Shown piece after piece: positions 60,361 through 64,000 of a stretch of 64,000 nt of DNA. Position 1 is the stretch's first letter; each line of letters opens with the position of its first letter. The translations under genes were made by a program, and so were the position numbers. The notes under the pieces are model-generated. The model saw only the letters and a program-made list of their open reading frames with translations, was not told where the DNA came from and did no database searches. Origin of the DNA: Chaetoceros tenuissimus (lineage: Eukaryota > Bacillariophyta > Thalassiosirophyceae > Chaetocerotales > Chaetocerotaceae); the NCBI GenBank assembly GCA_021927905.1, contig BLLK01000062.1, positions 1,302,001-1,366,000 of the forward strand, written 5' to 3'.

Positions 60361-62280
60361 TTAATTCTCGCACACATCTGTACAGCAGCCACAATCAATA
60401 TTGCATCCTCCTAGAAGGGTCTCCATGTTGGCGATATCTCCATCGTCAATTGCATTACATACATCTTCTGGGAATGCCTCAATTAGATTTCTATCAAAGA
60501 TGAATTTCTTCAAATTCTCAAGAAGAGTTATATCAGCAGAGATTGCATCAAGCGAGTTACCATTTATGTGAATCTCCTCCAAAACAGGAACTTTATCACT
60601 TTCGATTGAGAACTCTCCTTCAAATCTACAGTCAGAAAGATCAAGAACCTGCAAATTTGGCATATAACCAAAATCTGTTGGGATGACACCTCCCAATTGA
60701 GGGTTATTGCTCATTGTAAATACTTCCATTTTTTGCATGAATGCAAGATTGTTTTGGAGTTCTCCAGTCAAATTGTTGCCATCTAGGTACAACTTGGTCA
60801 ATGAAGGAAATTTACCTTTCACCATTGCAGGCATCTCACCAGTCATGGCAGTATTTCTCAAAGTGAGACGTTCCAAATCCTCTAAATCAGAAAGGAACAT
60901 TGGAAATTCTTGTCCATCGAACAACACTTCATTGTTTTCCAAATCAAGTTTTTGTAAAGTTGCTACATTCTCGAACTCTTGTGGAAGACCCCCTGTCAAT
61001 TGATTTCCTGGAGCTCTGAAATCCTGAAGGTTTGGAAGGTTGGTGATTTCCACAGGGATTGGACCAGTAAACTTGTTAGGACCAAGCCACATAGATTCCA
61101 AAGAATCTAATTCTCCAAGCTCTTTTGGAAGCTGACCAGTGAGGCTATTTTCACCGAGATAGATTCCTTTAAGTTTGTCAAGATTCACAATCTTGCTTGA
61201 AAGTGGTCCAGTAAGATTGTTATTATATAGGTCAATGGCAGTTAAAGAAGTGAGTTGGAAAATTTCTTCTGGGATAGGTCCACTGATGTTGTTATTATAC
61301 AAAACAAGTTGTGAGAGATCCTTGAATAGAGCAATTTCGGAAGGAATCTTGCCCACAACATTATTGTCTTCCATTTTAATCCTTGTCACTACATTGTCAG
61401 TTTGCATACGTCTCAAGCCTTGCTCTCCGTTATCAATGTTATTATCCAACTGTCCACAACCAATACCTGCCCAGGTACAAACATCCTGGCCAGACATCCA
61501 GTTCTCGTTATTGGTAAATCCCTCTGAGTTGAATGCCTTTCCAAGAGTTCCTGCTGTTAATCTCTGCAGGAAATTCAACTTGGTCTCATCATCATCCAAT
61601 GCATTTGGCTCACCGAATCCATAAGCTGCGTTGGCGTCATCGTTGAGAAGCCAATCAAGAGCCTTTGAAACAGCAGAGTTCCCGTTTGCAAGAGCTGCTT
61701 TGGTACTCTCTGAGATATCATCACTTTCAAGGAGAAACTTGGCAGCGTCGGTATCAAGATTAGGATTACCAATCTCCTTCTCCTCTTCTTCTTCAACCTC
61801 ACTGCTTGTGTCCGCCTTTCCACCTCTAGTTCCCATTACTGATCCAGTAACAATTGCAATGAGAACTGCAATAGCGACAAGACCAATCAGACCAACTCTA
61901 CAAGTCTTTCTTCTCTTGTCTTGCTTTCTTTCATTGTGATTCATTCTTGCCACAACACTACTGGAAGGGACTTCAATTTCATCCATTCCAGCTTCCTCTT
62001 CTTCAAATCCTTGAGCTGCGTGCATGCCTCTGAAATGCCCCTGCATATTCACAGAGTTCTCTGGATCTTCTTGAGGAACGAGTACGTGCTCTGCTTCCTT
62101 CTTCAACATGCGCCATTTGCGTACAGGTTTAGCAGTATTGGTGCTTACTGTCTTTTCCATAGCATGGTCGTTGAATGTATCTGTTTCAGTAGGTGGTGGC
62201 GGTGGTGGGATGGAATCATCATCATCGTCGTGGACTTGTGAATAGTCTGGAGGAGGTGGGTTATGTGCTACCATCTTCAC
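60361..62280 (-). CDS. Transmembrane leucine-rich-repeat protein, diatom type
   Basis: 639 residues. Cytosolic N-terminal part with two proline-rich tracts (NPPPPDYSQ, IPPPPPPTE) and acidic clusters, one transmembrane helix (VGLIGLVAIAVLIAIVTGSV, about 129-148), an LRRNT-like cap (FLQRLTAGTL, W...W, CTWAGIGC), then about ten plant-type LRRs (for example NNNISGPIPEEIFQLTSLTA, GENSLTGQLPKELGELDSLE) and a Cys-rich end (CNIDCGCCTDVCEN). Topology is N-in with the LRRs outside. Such proteins are numerous in diatoms and lack a kinase domain; recognition or adhesion is plausible but unproven. Confidence 0.88.
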   Translation of the reverse strand: MKMVAHNPPPPDYSQVHDDDDDSIPPPPPPTETDTFNDHAMEKTVSTNTAKPVRKWRMLKKEAEHVLVPQEDPENSVNMQGHFRGMHAAQGFEEEEAGMDEIEVPSSSVVARMNHNERKQDKRRKTCRVGLIGLVAIAVLIAIVTGSVMGTRGGKADTSSEVEEEEEKEIGNPNLDTDAAKFLLESDDISESTKAALANGNSAVSKALDWLLNDDANAAYGFGEPNALDDDETKLNFLQRLTAGTLGKAFNSEGFTNNENWMSGQDVCTWAGIGCGQLDNNIDNGEQGLRRMQTDNVVTRIKMEDNNVVGKIPSEIALFKDLSQLVLYNNNISGPIPEEIFQLTSLTAIDLYNNNLTGPLSSKIVNLDKLKGIYLGENSLTGQLPKELGELDSLESMWLGPNKFTGPIPVEITNLPNLQDFRAPGNQLTGGLPQEFENVATLQKLDLENNEVLFDGQEFPMFLSDLEDLERLTLRNTAMTGEMPAMVKGKFPSLTKLYLDGNNLTGELQNNLAFMQKMEVFTMSNNPQLGGVIPTDFGYMPNLQVLDLSDCRFEGEFSIESDKVPVLEEIHINGNSLDAISADITLLENLKKFIFDRNLIEAFPEDVCNAIDDGDIANMETLLGGCNIDCGCCTDVCEN

Positions 62281-62943
62281 TAAATGTAAGAACTAGAGGC
62301 TCTGGTCAATTTGATAGATGTAAGTAGGTGTGAGAAGTAGGAAGTAGGGTTCAAGTGCTTACGCAATGGAATTCCTTTACTTTTAATGGTCTGCGTAAAC
62401 GATTCCTTCCAATCACTTGTTTGTTAGATCGTCCTTGTTGGAATGTTTTTCAATACAAAAAACTTTGCTGTTTCGGCGGCAGGCATTCCCTTTTCTTAAA
62501 GGTGGATCTTATAAACTCATTCTTTGCAAGATCGCTAGAGAGAAGGTGCGCACAAGACCCAATCAATATTAGAATCGTAACAGTTAAAAAGAAGGTAAAG
62601 ATCGAAAGATGCACGTCATTGTCCAAACAAAACAGAGCAGTCCAAATACCTTCTAATAACCCACTGTATTATTCACATTCCGCTACATATTCTCTGTCTA
62701 CGCTCTACTCATTAGAATTTCTAAATAGTGATAATAGGCATCCCTATCACCTCATGATACTACGAACGCTATTAGTATGAAAAGTGATACAGAATGTAAA
62801 ATGGTTATTCTTCATTGTTTCTTCAAACAAGTTGACTTTTAAATCTTCATCGACCAAATTCATAAATATTACACCCCAAAACATATAGTTACTAAATTAA
62901 AATGTACATAGCTCTAGCCAGAACTAACATTCAAATAAATCTC
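62281..62943. other. Intergenic region upstream of the LRR gene
   Basis: 663 bp between the LRR-protein start and the stop of the following minus-strand gene. A 141-codon plus frame (62355-62780) has no domain and many rare residues, so I do not accept it. No RNA recognised. Confidence 0.4.
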
Positions 62944-63780
62944 CTATGCTGCAAGCACTTCTTGCGGAAGCACAGGTTGTACTTCGTTCACCTTTGACAT
63001 CATCTCCTGATGTTTTTCGTCGAGCATCTCAATATCAAAAGTCTCAAGAATCTCCTTCACTTTCTCCATTTCGCCATTTGCAAAAGCAGCTGATGCCTTG
63101 AGCAATAGGTATCTATCAAATGTAGACATGGTTCCTTCAGCTTTTCTGAGAGCTTCATTGGCTAGTTGCATTTTCAATGCCTTCTTTTTGGATCTTCTCT
63201 CCTTCAGCTTCTTGAATGGAGATACAAAAGAGAGTCTTGACTTTCTTCGAATGGTTTCTGGCTCGGAAGGAAGTACTTCCTTACTAGGAGTGGCGGTTTC
63301 CTTTCTCTTTGGCGAGAAAAGTCCCTTCTTGGCACTGTCGCTTGCAAGTGCATCCTTTCGCTTTCTTCTAGGGGAGAGCTTCTTGAAAGCTTTTTTCCAT
63401 GGAGATTTTTTGCTGGCTTCCTGTGTGACAGAAGCATTACTAGAGAGTGCAGTCTTGTCAACATCATTTGCACTTTCAACTGATTCATTGGAACCAGCAC
63501 TGGCATTTTCATTTGGAACTTGATGCTCGTCATCTACACTAATATCGCTGTCGCTCAGTCCAGGTCCATCCTTCTCATAGGACAAGGCCTCAGAGCTCTG
63601 GACTGAAATTTCGGATCCTAAATCAGGCTGAGCTGGCTCCATATTCTTATCTTCGATCCCTCCAGATTCACTTGCACTGAAGGAAAGATCCTCAGCATCC
63701 ACTACATTTTCTTCAGCAACTTCTGCTGGAGTAGCTTCTGCTGCTGCACTTTTTTCATTCACTTCTTCCATCGAAGACAT
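62944..63780 (-). CDS. Acidic/basic disordered protein with Ser-Pro-Lys basic cluster, unknown function
   Basis: 278 residues. Acidic Ser/Glu-rich N-terminal 120 residues, then basic SP clusters (SPWKKAFKKLSPRRKRK at about 125-141, SPKRKET, VSPFKKLKERRSKKKALKM). The C-terminal 70 residues are a helical region (LANEALRKAEGTMSTFDRYL, FANGEMEKVKEILETFDIEM, HQEMMSKVNEV). The SP-KK clusters resemble DNA/chromatin-binding proteins or membrane-binding basic motifs. No known family. Confidence 0.6.
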   Translation of the reverse strand: MSSMEEVNEKSAAAEATPAEVAEENVVDAEDLSFSASESGGIEDKNMEPAQPDLGSEISVQSSEALSYEKDGPGLSDSDISVDDEHQVPNENASAGSNESVESANDVDKTALSSNASVTQEASKKSPWKKAFKKLSPRRKRKDALASDSAKKGLFSPKRKETATPSKEVLPSEPETIRRKSRLSFVSPFKKLKERRSKKKALKMQLANEALRKAEGTMSTFDRYLLLKASAAFANGEMEKVKEILETFDIEMLDEKHQEMMSKVNEVQPVLPQEVLAA

Positions 63781-64000
63781 GATGTGATTATTTTTTCTTT
63801 AATTCAAAGATGGAATAACTCCGAGACTAGTTCAAATTTGATGGCTTCTCGTCACTCGTCCCTCTTCTTCCAAATAAAGAGTTCCTCCCAAACTCACAAA
63901 AGGGTTGGTGGTGGAGGTGCACAGACTGAACCAAGACCCCTCATCTGTCAACGGACTTTTTTTGAATTTGCATATGACTAAAATAGATAAATATATATTT

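Noticed and set aside
1-64000. CRISPR arrays or prokaryotic operons
   Set aside because: No regularly spaced repeats, and the genes have spliceosomal introns and single promoters, as expected of a nuclear genome.

Overview
The window reads as nuclear DNA of a diatom, probably a centric one with an AT-rich genome (the centric assignment is a weak inference). Evidence: dense intron-poor protein genes with short GT-AG introns (about 60-200 bp); several products with signal peptides ending in the ASAF-like motif of secondary red plastids (bL28 at 6775, a CCB4-like protein at 13588); nuclear-encoded plastid and mitochondrial proteins; and several families that I know only as uncharacterised diatom/stramenopile proteins (IREY-motif proteins, transmembrane LRR proteins, kinesin-light-chain-like TPR proteins with a HET/TIR-like head). 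Gene ends include TAG, TAA and TGA, so the standard code is used. Layout: 1 to about 2830 is the 5' part of a Ty3/gypsy-like LTR retrotransposon on the minus strand, running off the left edge. 3063-7254 holds an acidic unknown protein, complex I subunit NDUFS5 and plastid ribosomal protein bL28. 7442-16731 holds the ribonucleotide reductase large subunit, the H/ACA snoRNP assembly factor NAF1, an NAA50-type acetyltransferase, a CCB4-like cytochrome b6f assembly factor and a Cys-motif/Met-Gly-rich protein. 17834-26415 holds a methyltransferase-like protein, a RING protein, a membrane-anchored ACBP-ankyrin protein, a secretory PP2C phosphatase, agmatine deiminase and THOC7. 27099-33220 is a diatom-specific cluster: three paralogs of an IREY-motif family and a fourth low-complexity family member. 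33376-36064 is a head-to-head pair of a mitochondrial CoA carrier and ketopantoate hydroxymethyltransferase (panB), both belonging to coenzyme A supply. 36519-37849 is a head-to-head pair of DPH3 and eIF5A, both tied to translation elongation. 38596-39731 holds gamma-secretase subunit PEN-2 and a 54-residue MOZART1 homolog. 40086-49217 holds a multi-pass membrane protein, a secreted/plastid unknown, an ARF GTPase, a HET/TIR-like-TPR protein interrupted by an in-frame TAG, an RmlD-type reductase and a cGMP-dependent-type protein kinase. 49218-51056 is the largest gene-poor gap. 51057-63780 holds a large conserved diatom unknown, a C2-membrane protein, the nickel-pincer cofactor chelatase LarC (unusual in a eukaryote), an ARM-like repeat protein, a transmembrane LRR protein and a basic/acidic unknown. 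The observations I rate highest are LarC, the three-gene IREY cluster, the HET/TIR-TPR gene with its internal stop, and the CoA-carrier/panB pair. Products were named by recalling family motifs; no database search was possible. Exon joins were made by eye from GT-AG sites that keep the conserved frame.
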